Positions 9,161 through 16,057 of a stretch of 64,000 nucleotides of DNA are shown one piece after another (position 1 is the stretch's first letter; every line of letters begins with the position of its first letter). Below the pieces are notes generated by a model. The model searched no databases. It was not told the DNA's origin and was given only the letters and a program-made list of their open reading frames with translations. Source of the stretch: Flammeovirga sp. SJP92 (GTDB lineage: Bacteria > Bacteroidota > Bacteroidia > Cytophagales > Flammeovirgaceae); NCBI RefSeq assembly GCF_001583495.1, contig NZ_LQAQ01000019.1:124001-188000 (forward strand), read 5' to 3'. A program made the translations under genes and the position numbers.

Positions 9161-9691
9161 ATGAAAAACATGTATAAAATCATTGTTACTGTATTATTCT
9201 TTACCATTACTAATTTTGGATTTGCCCAAGACAACACTCAAAAAAAATCTAGTAACAACACTAACTATCAAGGTGTTGGCTCTTTAAATGTTGGCATTGG
9301 GATGGGATTTAATCACGGAGCAAGCGGTATTAATGCCGACTATGAGTTTCTGCAATTAGGGCAGGACTTTACCATGGGAGCCGCACTTTCTTATTATGGA
9401 TGGGACACCGGATATTCAAAACATAATACTTTTGGGCTTGGCGTGAGATTCAGATGGTATGCTGACAGAGTTTTGGGAATTACATCTAACAAATGGGATG
9501 TATTTGCTAGTGGTGATATCGGGTTCGGGATCACAAACTCAAATTACTATGGAGAACATCAAGGAGGCAATAATGTTTCTCCTATTTATTGGGGAATTGG
9601 TATCGGTACCAAATATCACATCAGTGAAAAAATTGGAATTCAAGCCATCATAGGCACAGGTGCACAAATTGGTGTTACTTTTGGACTTTAA
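9161..9691 (+). CDS. Small outer-membrane beta-barrel protein, paralogue 1 of 4
   Basis: A 176-residue exported protein with a signal peptide ending NFGFAQ near residue 23. The mature domain is an eight-strand-like barrel with GVGSLNVGIGMGF, then LGQDFTMGAALSYYGW, then FRWYADRVLGIT, then WDVFASGDIGF, and a terminal strand ending GAQIGVTFGL. These five blocks recur in the proteins at 10555 and 11303, and more weakly at 9865. The start may alternatively be the Met at codon 4. No ligand or function can be inferred. Its own terminator follows at 9718-9752. Confidence 0.7.
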   Translation: MKNMYKIIVTVLFFTITNFGFAQDNTQKKSSNNTNYQGVGSLNVGIGMGFNHGASGINADYEFLQLGQDFTMGAALSYYGWDTGYSKHNTFGLGVRFRWYADRVLGITSNKWDVFASGDIGFGITNSNYYGEHQGGNNVSPIYWGIGIGTKYHISEKIGIQAIIGTGAQIGVTFGL

Positions 9692-9717
9692 AGAATTAAT
9701 TTCAAGAACATTATACA

Positions 9718-9752
9718 ACAAGGTACTCTACTATATGGAGTACCTTTTTCTT
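9718..9752 (+). terminator. Intrinsic terminator after barrel gene 1
   Basis: AGGTACTC (9721-9728) pairs with GAGTACCT (9738-9745), followed by TTTTC and TTTT. The hairpin indicates that the barrel genes are transcribed separately. Confidence 0.75.
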
Positions 9753-9821
9753 TTATACTCTCAATTAACAAGCATTCGAAATATTGAATTTTATTAATAG
9801 ACGAGGCTAAGTTGTAGGATT

Positions 9822-9829
9822 TATATTTG
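9822..9829 (+). promoter_or_regulatory. Candidate -7 element of barrel gene 2
   Basis: TATATTTG matches TANNTTTG exactly, 35 bases before the start codon at 9865. I do not see a TTTG at the expected upstream spacing, so this is only a half match. Confidence 0.35.
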
Positions 9830-9864
9830 TATGATTAAACAATATCAATCAAAATGATTCAATA

Positions 9865-10407
9865 ATGACCAAACGATTTATTTTACCAATTGTACTGCTG
9901 ATTACCGTCTTATTTTCATTAGAAAGTACTGCTCAAAATTCAACCAAAAAACGTTCTTCAAGTAATTATTCGAATGGATCCAACTTTTATATCAACACTG
10001 GTGTTGGCGTAAACACTAGAGGTGTTCCATTTTATTTAGGCTTAGACTACAATGGTGTTCACCCCGACATTTCCATTGGAGGTAGTTTTGGCATTCATAA
10101 TTACAAGCATTACCATAAAAACTACCATCATGGTTACCGTGCATGGAATTTGTCATTCAATGGTAATTATCATTTTAATAGGATTTTAAATATTCCGAAT
10201 AACTTTGATTTTTACGCAGGCCTCAATGTTGGTTTATACTGCTACAATGATAGACGTAACCATCCTATTGACAACTGGTCTTACTTTAGAATTGGTGCAC
10301 AAATTGGCGGACGCTGGTTTATCACAGAAAAATTTGGTTTGAACCTTCAGTTTGGTGGAGGTACACAATACAGTGGAGGCAACTTTGGTGTTACTTTTAG
10401 GCTGTAA
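9865..10407 (+). CDS. Small outer-membrane beta-barrel protein, paralogue 2 of 4 (divergent)
   Basis: A 180-residue exported protein. The signal peptide ends STAQ near residue 23, followed by a basic Ser/Asn linker. The barrel repeats the layout of its neighbours: FYINTGVGVNTRG, a central NRILNIPNNFDFYAGLNVGL, then IGGRWFITEKFGLNLQFGGG and a terminal GGNFGVTFRL. It is the most diverged of the four and has a His/Tyr-rich loop, HNYKHYHKNYHHGYRAW, that the others lack. That loop could bind metal, but this is speculation from composition only. Confidence 0.65.
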   Translation: MTKRFILPIVLLITVLFSLESTAQNSTKKRSSSNYSNGSNFYINTGVGVNTRGVPFYLGLDYNGVHPDISIGGSFGIHNYKHYHKNYHHGYRAWNLSFNGNYHFNRILNIPNNFDFYAGLNVGLYCYNDRRNHPIDNWSYFRIGAQIGGRWFITEKFGLNLQFGGGTQYSGGNFGVTFRL

Positions 10408-10554
10408 TATTGTTTACAGTGAATATTTTTTCATTAGATTTGAATAAAATATTTTGTTACGAGAGTTCTTGTGAATGCACTTTGGTAAATGGCAATGACA
10501 GTCTTTTATTAATTTAGCATTGCCTTAACTCCATTTTTTATTCTAAACATACAA

Positions 10555-11058
10555 ATGAAAAAATCAATTCAACTACTAGTCACTCTAGTATTAGTAACAT
10601 TATCAAGCTCAGTTTTTGCTCAAAAAAGTGCTGATTTCAGAGGTCCTAACACTCTAAATGTTGGCGTAATTTCAGGTTTGCTTCATAATTCATTTGGTGT
10701 TCAAGCCGATTATGAAATCGCTCAATTAGGACAAGACTTTACAATTGGTGCTTCAGCATCTTATCAAGCTTGGTCAAATAGCAATATCAATTACAGTTCT
10801 TTCGGCGTTGGTGCTAGAGTAAGGTGGTATGCTGACCGTGTATTAAATATTACTGACAAGAGATGGGATGTTTTTGCAAGTGGCGATGTTGGGTTTAGAT
10901 TAAACAACAACAATGCTACAGGAGATCAAATTGCCACTTCTATTTCTCCTGTTTATTTAGGCATTGGCATTGGTGGTAAATTCCATATTAATGAAAGTAT
11001 TAGCTTACAGGCAATTGTTGGTTCGGGAGCACAATTTGGTGTTTCATTCCAATTATAA
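10555..11058 (+). CDS. Small outer-membrane beta-barrel protein, paralogue 3 of 4
   Basis: A 167-residue exported protein whose signal peptide ends SSVFAQ near residue 23. The barrel is closely similar to the product at 11303 over almost its whole length: NTLNVGVISGLLHNSFGVQA, YEIAQLGQDFTIGASASYQ, RWYADRVLNITDKRWDVFAS, then GIGGKFHINESISLQAIVGS and a last strand ending GAQFGVSFQL. The similarity implies a recent duplication. The function is unknown. A terminator at 11100-11134 closes it. Confidence 0.72.
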   Translation: MKKSIQLLVTLVLVTLSSSVFAQKSADFRGPNTLNVGVISGLLHNSFGVQADYEIAQLGQDFTIGASASYQAWSNSNINYSSFGVGARVRWYADRVLNITDKRWDVFASGDVGFRLNNNNATGDQIATSISPVYLGIGIGGKFHINESISLQAIVGSGAQFGVSFQL

Positions 11059-11099
11059 TCCGTTCGTCTGTAAAAAAATTATTTTCGAATAGATAACAA

Positions 11100-11134
11100 A
11101 AAGAGCAGTTCAAGTATTTGGACTGCTTTTTTTG
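11100..11134 (+). terminator. Intrinsic terminator after barrel gene 3
   Basis: AGCAGT (11104-11109) pairs with ACTGCT (11122-11127), preceded by A residues and followed by a run of seven T. Confidence 0.75.
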
Positions 11135-11302
11135 ACCTTTATCAAGAAAAAAAAGTAACTATTAAAGAAATTATTCATGCTTCAAAAGTAAATATTTAGC
11201 TTTAGTTAGTGCAAATTTTAGTCAATACAACGTCTTTTTAAATCAAGACAATACATTTCTTTGCACTTAGTTTATTACAACAATAACTCATTACCACTAA
11301 AT

Positions 11303-11764
11303 ATGAAAAAACTATTTCTTTTACTATTTACAATTGCTTCTCTTGGCATTTTCAGTTCTGCTTCTGCACAAGACTACCAAGGACCGAAGGTTCTGAATGT
11401 AGGTTTGATCTCCGGATTCAATTCCTACAATTTTGGTGTACAAGCTGATTATGAAATTGCTCAACTTGGACAAGATTTCACCGTAGGTGTTTCAGCTGCA
11501 TTTCAAAGCTGGGATAATAATGAGTACAAAGGATCTTCTTTTGCTGTTGGTGCAAGGTTCCGCTGGTATGCAGATCGGGTATTGAACATTTCTCACCCAA
11601 AGTGGGATGTTTTTGCCAACGGTGATATTGGTTTCAATATTAATGCGCCTAACGGTTTATGGTGGGGTATTGGTATTGGCGGTAAGTTCCATATCAGTGA
11701 AAGCTTCGGCTTGCAAGCTATTATTGGCTCAGGTGCACAAATTGGTGTTACCTTCCAATTCTAA
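11303..11764 (+). CDS. Small outer-membrane beta-barrel protein, paralogue 4 of 4
   Basis: A 153-residue exported protein starting at the ATG at 11303. An in-frame ATG at 11261 would put 14 extra polar residues before the signal peptide and is less likely. The signal begins MKKLFLLLFT and ends SASAQ. The barrel blocks are VLNVGLISGFNSYNFGVQAD, YEIAQLGQDFTVGVSAAFQS, FRWYADRVLNISHPKWDVFA and GAQIGVTFQF at the end. It is slightly shorter than paralogue 3 because one extracellular loop is reduced (NAPNGLWWGIGIG). A terminator follows at 11785-11820. Confidence 0.72.
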   Translation: MKKLFLLLFTIASLGIFSSASAQDYQGPKVLNVGLISGFNSYNFGVQADYEIAQLGQDFTVGVSAAFQSWDNNEYKGSSFAVGARFRWYADRVLNISHPKWDVFANGDIGFNINAPNGLWWGIGIGGKFHISESFGLQAIIGSGAQIGVTFQF

Positions 11765-11784
11765 AAAGAAATTTAAATCTCAAA

Positions 11785-11820
11785 AAGAAAAGCGGTCTCA
11801 CAATATGAGCCGCTTTTTCT
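11785..11820 (+). terminator. Intrinsic terminator closing the barrel array
   Basis: AAAAGCGG (11788-11795) and CTCA (11797-11800) pair with TGAG (11806-11809) and CCGCTTTT (11810-11817), followed by TCT. A strong compact hairpin. Confidence 0.8.
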
Positions 11821-11887
11821 ATGCGTAAATTCTTATCCCCTAAGAACGTACTAATCATCTTTATGTTAAAAATTACTGATCTCTTCT

Positions 11888-12130
11888 TTAACTGGCTTTT
11901 AAATAGCCTGTAAGGTTTGTTACGTGAAAACCTGTATGATAAGCTTCCTCCTGCATCCATCCTTTCACCCTCACTGTAAATGCTCTTTCGGCATATCCTT
12001 TCAAAATTTTCAGGCCTACTGGCTTTAAAATCAATTCTAATTGCTGTCCATCAAAAGTATTCAGCACAGCAAAAGCATTTTTGCCATTATCCTGAACATT
12101 GCTCAATATACCTCTTACAACAGTTTTCAT
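11888..12130 (-). CDS. Small protein of unknown function
   Basis: An 80-residue cytosolic protein starting at the ATG at 12130, which is preceded by the purine-rich AAAGGAAAC. A longer frame from 12166 adds twelve unlikely residues. The sequence alternates hydrophobic and charged residues, as in a small beta-barrel: VVRGILSNVQDNGKNAFAV, then QQLELILKPVGLKILKG, then AFTVRVKGWMQEEAYHTGFH. I do not recognise a family. A TATGTTTG promoter element lies at 12154-12161. Confidence 0.55.
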   Translation of the reverse strand: MKTVVRGILSNVQDNGKNAFAVLNTFDGQQLELILKPVGLKILKGYAERAFTVRVKGWMQEEAYHTGFHVTNLTGYLKAS

Positions 12131-12153
12131 GTTTCCTTTGTTTTTGTATGCTA

Positions 12154-12161
12154 CAAACATA
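12154..12161 (-). promoter_or_regulatory. Candidate -7 element of the 80-residue protein gene
   Basis: TATGTTTG on the minus strand fits TANNTTTG exactly, 24 bases before the chosen start codon. It supports the start at 12130. No TTTG is seen at the ideal spacing. Confidence 0.4.
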
Positions 12162-12269
12162 AACAAATAAATGTCAAAATAAAAAACATTGACAATATTT
12201 TTAACTTTAATTTTTACATAAAACTCATAATCAATCAGTTACTAACATATTATATTTTCTTTTTTTTGA

Positions 12270-12310
12270 CAAAAAAAAACCACCAATGCTCTCACATTGA
12301 TGGTTATTTT
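12270..12310 (-). terminator. Intrinsic terminator of the 117-residue protein gene
   Basis: AACCACCAATG (12278-12288) pairs with CATTGATGGTT (12294-12304) with one mismatch. On the minus strand the hairpin is followed by a run of nine T. Confidence 0.85.
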
Positions 12311-12330
12311 TCATATATGTAAAATATGTA

Positions 12331-12684
12331 CTATTTTTTATGATGAAATACTGGACATCCTTCTGTATTAAAAACGCTTAATGCTCCATTAATCAGCTCT
12401 TCTGAAGTGAAATATTCTCCATCACTAGCCATTCTTGTTTCCAGTAAATCTACAATGTTATCAATATAACCTTCAGCCACTGTTCTTGTAATTTCGATTG
12501 AGTCTTCTCCAATTTGTTTCTTGAAGCGATCCAACTCTCCATTTACGAAAGTCATAAACAGTGAACGAATCTCTAACTTCGTACTTTCCAATGAAGTAGA
12601 AATACGCTGACGGTGGTAAGGGCAAAGGTTTGCCAAAACCTTTTGATTGAACATTTTGTTTAAAGAAGATTCTAGACGTTGCAT
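12331..12684 (-). CDS. Small helical protein of unknown function
   Basis: A 117-residue cytosolic protein, mostly alpha-helical by composition: LESSLNKMFNQKVLANLCPY, TKLEIRSLFMTFVNGELDRF, then GYIDNIVDLLETRMASDGEY. There is one CPYHR motif near residue 21 and a terminal CPVFHHKK, so two Cys/His pairs could bind a metal ion; that is inference. I do not recognise a family. It has a promoter element at 12717-12724 and its own terminator, so it is a single-gene transcript. Confidence 0.6.
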   Translation of the reverse strand: MQRLESSLNKMFNQKVLANLCPYHRQRISTSLESTKLEIRSLFMTFVNGELDRFKKQIGEDSIEITRTVAEGYIDNIVDLLETRMASDGEYFTSEELINGALSVFNTEGCPVFHHKK

Positions 12685-12716
12685 ATAAATAGAACTAGGT
12701 GCATTATCTCTCGGTA

Positions 12717-12724
12717 CAAAATTA
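12717..12724 (-). promoter_or_regulatory. Candidate -7 element of the 117-residue protein gene
   Basis: TAATTTTG on the minus strand matches TANNTTTG exactly, 32 bases before the start codon at 12684. The upstream TTTG partner is not evident. Confidence 0.4.
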
Positions 12725-12883
12725 CAATTTTTAAGCTAAATAGCACTATTTTATCAAAATGATTCAATTTTATTTACATTAATTAATTGATAATCAAATT
12801 AATAAACAATTCAAATAACTTACATCAGCAAATAAAATGACTATGAGGACTTCTGTGAAAATTCACTTTTAGTGAAACTTTCT

Positions 12884-13615
12884 CTAAATCAAATCCAAAA
12901 GGCTATTTACTTTTATCGGTGCTGATTTGATAAACCCTTCTGCAAATTGAGCTCCTACTCTCTGACCATACTCTCTTGCTCTTGCTTCCAAGAACTGCAT
13001 AAACTGAGGTGTAGAGATAAATGTCTGTGGTTCACCCGGTGCGGCATCAGCACCTTCTCCAACAAAAAACTGAGAACTAAATGCTTTGATTGCTTCAACT
13101 TTAGTATCCCATTCATTCGTAACATCCACCACAAAATCAGGCATTAAGAAATTAGATTGAATCATATGGAATACATTTACTGGCCTCCAAGGTTCCTGTG
13201 ACTTTCCATCTTCAAATGTTTCTACCTTTCTTAAACCACTCATAAAACAAGCATCAACTACCAACTGTGCTCCTTTACCATGATCAGGGTGTCTATCTTC
13301 TGGTGCATTAGTGATAATAAGATCAGGCTGGTATTTTCTTATAATTCTTGAAACTTCTCTTTGATGCTCCGCATCGTTTTTAAAGAAAAAATCTGCAAAG
13401 CCTAAGTTATCTCTTACAGCCAAGCCCATGATTTCTGAAGCTTTCTGTGCTTCTTGCATTCTGAGCTCTGGAGTACCTCTTGTCCCCATTTCTCCTTTTG
13501 TAAGATCAACTATTCCAACTTTTTTCCCCTCGTTAATAGCTTTAACCAGCGTTCCTGAGCAACTTAATTCTGCATCATCAGGGTGAGCACAGATTACTAA
13601 GATATCTAATTTCAT
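12884..13615 (-). CDS. bshB1: Bacillithiol biosynthesis deacetylase BshB1
   Basis: A 243-residue PIG-L/LmbE-family zinc deacetylase. It removes the acetyl group from GlcNAc-malate in bacillithiol synthesis. The zinc-binding AHPDD is at residues 10-14, and the second metal motif is in NAPEDRHPDHGKGAQ. The segments DLTKGEMGTRGTPELR and SSQFFVGEG are typical of the BshB1 clade found in Bacteroidota. The ATG at 13615 begins MKLDILVI, the usual N-terminus; a longer frame adds seven residues. bshA and bshC are not in this window. It stands alone next to the repeat-containing gap. Confidence 0.9.
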   Translation of the reverse strand: MKLDILVICAHPDDAELSCSGTLVKAINEGKKVGIVDLTKGEMGTRGTPELRMQEAQKASEIMGLAVRDNLGFADFFFKNDAEHQREVSRIIRKYQPDLIITNAPEDRHPDHGKGAQLVVDACFMSGLRKVETFEDGKSQEPWRPVNVFHMIQSNFLMPDFVVDVTNEWDTKVEAIKAFSSQFFVGEGADAAPGEPQTFISTPQFMQFLEARAREYGQRVGAQFAEGFIKSAPIKVNSLLDLI

Positions 13616-13686
13616 TTTTTCTTGATTAATAAACACCTTATTCCTTCTACAAGAAATGAGAGTGTTTAAGTGGGTATATTTTTATA

Positions 13687-14089
13687 TTAAGCATATTGTA
13701 AACTAAATTCCCATCACTCACTACCAATCAATATTTTTGCAAGCTTTCTATGTTCTACTTCCAATCTTCCTTCTTCTTCATTTTTCCATTGATGAAAAAC
13801 GAAGCAAAAAATCTAGGCTTTGAACGCAAAAGCTAAATTTCATTCCTCTCGCCTAAATGATTTTAAACTCGCTAAAGCTCAAAAAAGAAAATCATTTTTA
13901 ACGGCTCAATACATGAAATTCTTAACGCTTTTCCCTTCAATGCCGGGGAAGTACTACCAAACGAATTAGGTAGAAAGCCCACTGATACGGATACTAAGTG
14001 TTAGCGTCATTTATGTTCTACAGATCACCAGAAATCTCCTGACTTCTAAAAAACACAACTATTCGAAAACTTAGTTTACAATGTATTAA
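13687..14089. repeat. Dispersed repeat, long copy, with inverted ends and internal palindrome
   Basis: The ends are imperfect inverted repeats of about 20 bases; TTGTAAACTAA (13696-13706) and TTAGTTTACAA (14071-14081) pair perfectly. The interior aligns with the copy at 8830-9010 on both sides of a 194-base block (13811-14004) that the short copy lacks. That block holds a nested palindrome at about 13816-13946. The end sequences differ between the two copies yet each pair remains complementary. No transposase frame is present. Confidence 0.7.
13816..13946. repeat. Nested imperfect palindrome inside the long repeat copy
   Basis: Three successive arms pair in register. Positions 13816-13843 pair with 13913-13946 (TTGAACGCAAAAGC against GCTTTTCCCTTCAA with bulges). 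Positions 13851-13864 (GCCTAAATGATTTT) pair with 13888-13905 (ending TTTTTAACGGC). The apical loop contains CTCGCTAAAGCTC. As RNA this would be a branched hairpin of about 130 bases. Confidence 0.6.
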
Positions 14090-14121
14090 GTACTAAGACA
14101 AAACTCTTTTTGGCTTAATAC

Positions 14122-14556
14122 TTAACTTGAATGATCTGCAATGATCACCCATTTGTTATCTATTTTTTTCCAAACTAAAGAAAAGTGACCTTCTAAGTCA
14201 TTCGTTTCTCTTGCCAAATGCCATTTACCTACAACCAGCGCTACATTCTCTGCCAATAGCTCTGTTTCTATTAATGTAAATGTCAACTTTCCCATTGCTT
14301 TCACATCAGGGTAACCTTTCTTATAGTTAGCCAATGTTTGACGCCAACCATAAGTCAAACCACTTTTACCAATAAACATCAGCCTTTCAGACTCCCAATA
14401 GCCAATCATAAACTGATCAAGATTGCCCTCATTCCAAGCTTTTTCTTGTGTCTGTAATACGTTGTGAATTTGTTGAATTTCCTGTTTTGGATCAGATGGT
14501 TTTGATTGGCATCCTATTACTAAAGTAAAAAGGAGGAGGTAAATGTATTTTTTCAT
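14122..14556 (-). CDS. Lipoprotein with a SnoaL/DUF4440-like domain
   Basis: A 144-residue lipoprotein starting at the ATG at 14556, after which the signal reads MKKYIYLLLFTLVIGCQSK with the lipobox cysteine C17. A longer frame from 14580 would place eight extra residues ahead of the signal. The mature part, from EIQQIHNVLQTQEKAWNEGN through FMIGYWESERLMFIG and WRQTLANYKKGYP to GHFSLVWKKIDNKWVIIADH, fits the cone-shaped NTF2-like fold of DUF4440/YybH proteins. Most of these have no known substrate. It lies downstream of hflX on the same strand but behind a terminator. Confidence 0.75.
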   Translation of the reverse strand: MKKYIYLLLFTLVIGCQSKPSDPKQEIQQIHNVLQTQEKAWNEGNLDQFMIGYWESERLMFIGKSGLTYGWRQTLANYKKGYPDVKAMGKLTFTLIETELLAENVALVVGKWHLARETNDLEGHFSLVWKKIDNKWVIIADHSS

Positions 14557-14612
14557 TCTAAAAAAGTTTGCTAAGGGCATATTTGAATATTCGGTTTTAA
14601 AATATAATGCTC

Positions 14613-14672
14613 TTAAAAAAAGACTGAGATTACTGAACCCTTATGCTCAATAATCTCAGTGAGGTATTTTTA
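14613..14672 (-). terminator. Intrinsic terminator of hflX
   Basis: ACTGAGATTA (14623-14632) pairs perfectly with TAATCTCAGT (14651-14660). Read on the minus strand it is followed by a run of seven T. It directly abuts the hflX stop codon. Confidence 0.85.
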
Positions 14673-15929
14673 TTCGTCTAAACCTTCTCCATTATCCAAT
14701 GCTTCTGCCCAATTTTCACCGTGTTTTAACCACAATTGATTGTAAGCAAATGAATGATGGTTAGGGTAGATTTTGTAGAATTTATCAGAAACTAATTCGA
14801 AGATTTTTCGCTTCAACTCCTCTACTCCTTCACTCTTCAAGGCTGAAACAAATACTGAATTGTTTTCTTTGGCTAAATAACTCTCTTTCCACTCCTCAAT
14901 CGTCGCTGGTGGATGATCTTCAAATGGAGGGTATTCTTTCTCCTCGAAGCTGTCTACTTTATTAAACACCAATAATGTAGGCTTGTCTGTTGCTTTGATT
15001 TCTTTCAAAGTGTTATTAACCACAGTAACGTGCTCTTCAAAAGACTCGTGAGAAACATCTACTACGTGAATCAAAATATCTGCTTCTACGATCTCATCCA
15101 AAGTGGATTTAAAACTTTCGATAAGTGTAGTAGGAAGTTTACGTATAAAACCAACGGTATCCGTCATTAAGAAAGGAACGTTGTTCATCGTAATTTTTCT
15201 TACCGTTGAATCTACCGTGGCGAAGAGTTTGTTTTCTGCAAAGACATCCGCTTTACTCAACAATCGCATGATGGTCGATTTACCCACGTTGGTATATCCT
15301 ACCAATGCCACACGTACTTCCTTGTCTCTTCCTTTACGGCGAAGATCTGACTGCACCGCAATTTTCTTCAGTTTCTTACGTAACAAACTGATTTTATCAC
15401 GGATGATACGCTTATCCGTTTCCAATTCTGTTTCACCAGGACCTTTCATACCTACACCACCACGTTGTCTAGAGTGGTGAGTCCAAAGGTTAGTCAGTCT
15501 TGGCAACATGTATTGGTATTGCGCCAGCTCTACTTGTGTTTTGGCTTGAGAAGATTTTGCTCTCATGGCAAAGATCTGAAGGATCAATAACGAACGGTCA
15601 ATGATCATTACGTCTTCCACTTCTCTATCCAAGTTTCTAGAGTGGGCAGATGATAAGTCATCATCAAAAATGATGGTATCAATTCCCTCTGCTTTCACAT
15701 AGGTCATGATCTCCTCCAACTTACCTTTACCTACAAAATATTTTTTGTCAGGATGCTCTAAACGCTGGATAAACATTTTTCTGGTTTCAATCCCTAAGGT
15801 TGAAGCCAAAAATGCCAACTCGTCTAAGTATTCCTGTGCTTTTTCTACTTTTTGATCTTTTAAGGCTAAACCTACCAAAACGGCTTGTGGTGCCTTATTA
15901 TCTCGTATATGATGAAATTCTTTTTTCAA
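14670..15929 (-). CDS. hflX: GTPase HflX
   Basis: A 419-residue GTPase of the HflX family, which binds the 50S ribosomal subunit and rescues or splits stalled ribosomes under stress. The N-terminal domain includes the family signature FVGKGKLEEI near residue 70 and ends with the glycine-rich RGGVGMKGPGETELETDKR. The G domain has GYTNVGKST (G1) near residue 210, DTVGF (G3) near residue 258 and FNKVD (G4). Length is normal. A TAAATTTG element at 16022-16015 may be its promoter. Confidence 0.95.
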   Translation of the reverse strand: MKKEFHHIRDNKAPQAVLVGLALKDQKVEKAQEYLDELAFLASTLGIETRKMFIQRLEHPDKKYFVGKGKLEEIMTYVKAEGIDTIIFDDDLSSAHSRNLDREVEDVMIIDRSLLILQIFAMRAKSSQAKTQVELAQYQYMLPRLTNLWTHHSRQRGGVGMKGPGETELETDKRIIRDKISLLRKKLKKIAVQSDLRRKGRDKEVRVALVGYTNVGKSTIMRLLSKADVFAENKLFATVDSTVRKITMNNVPFLMTDTVGFIRKLPTTLIESFKSTLDEIVEADILIHVVDVSHESFEEHVTVVNNTLKEIKATDKPTLLVFNKVDSFEEKEYPPFEDHPPATIEEWKESYLAKENNSVFVSALKSEGVEELKRKIFELVSDKFYKIYPNHHSFAYNQLWLKHGENWAEALDNGEGLDE

Positions 15930-16057
15930 GTAATTTTATTTTTATGACCTACTGAAAGGTCAGCTTTATAACTTTATTCAACCCTAGAATATGGGATTTC
16001 AAGTTTTGTTTGAACAAATTTAATACTTTTATCCGTATCAACCTAAGTTCAACCCGT

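Larger units (their letters stand above)
13616..14121. other. Gene-free gap holding a long repeat copy
   Basis: About 500 bases between two minus-strand genes. Almost all of it (13687-14089) is occupied by the long copy of a dispersed repeat. I see no protein-coding frame of plausible composition. Confidence 0.6.

Noticed and set aside
12041-12322. Plus-strand frame of 93 codons
   Set aside because: Antisense to the 80-residue protein and extends through an intergenic terminator; composition of AT-rich noise.
15103-15480. 125-codon plus-strand frame
   Set aside because: Antisense shadow of the hflX G domain.
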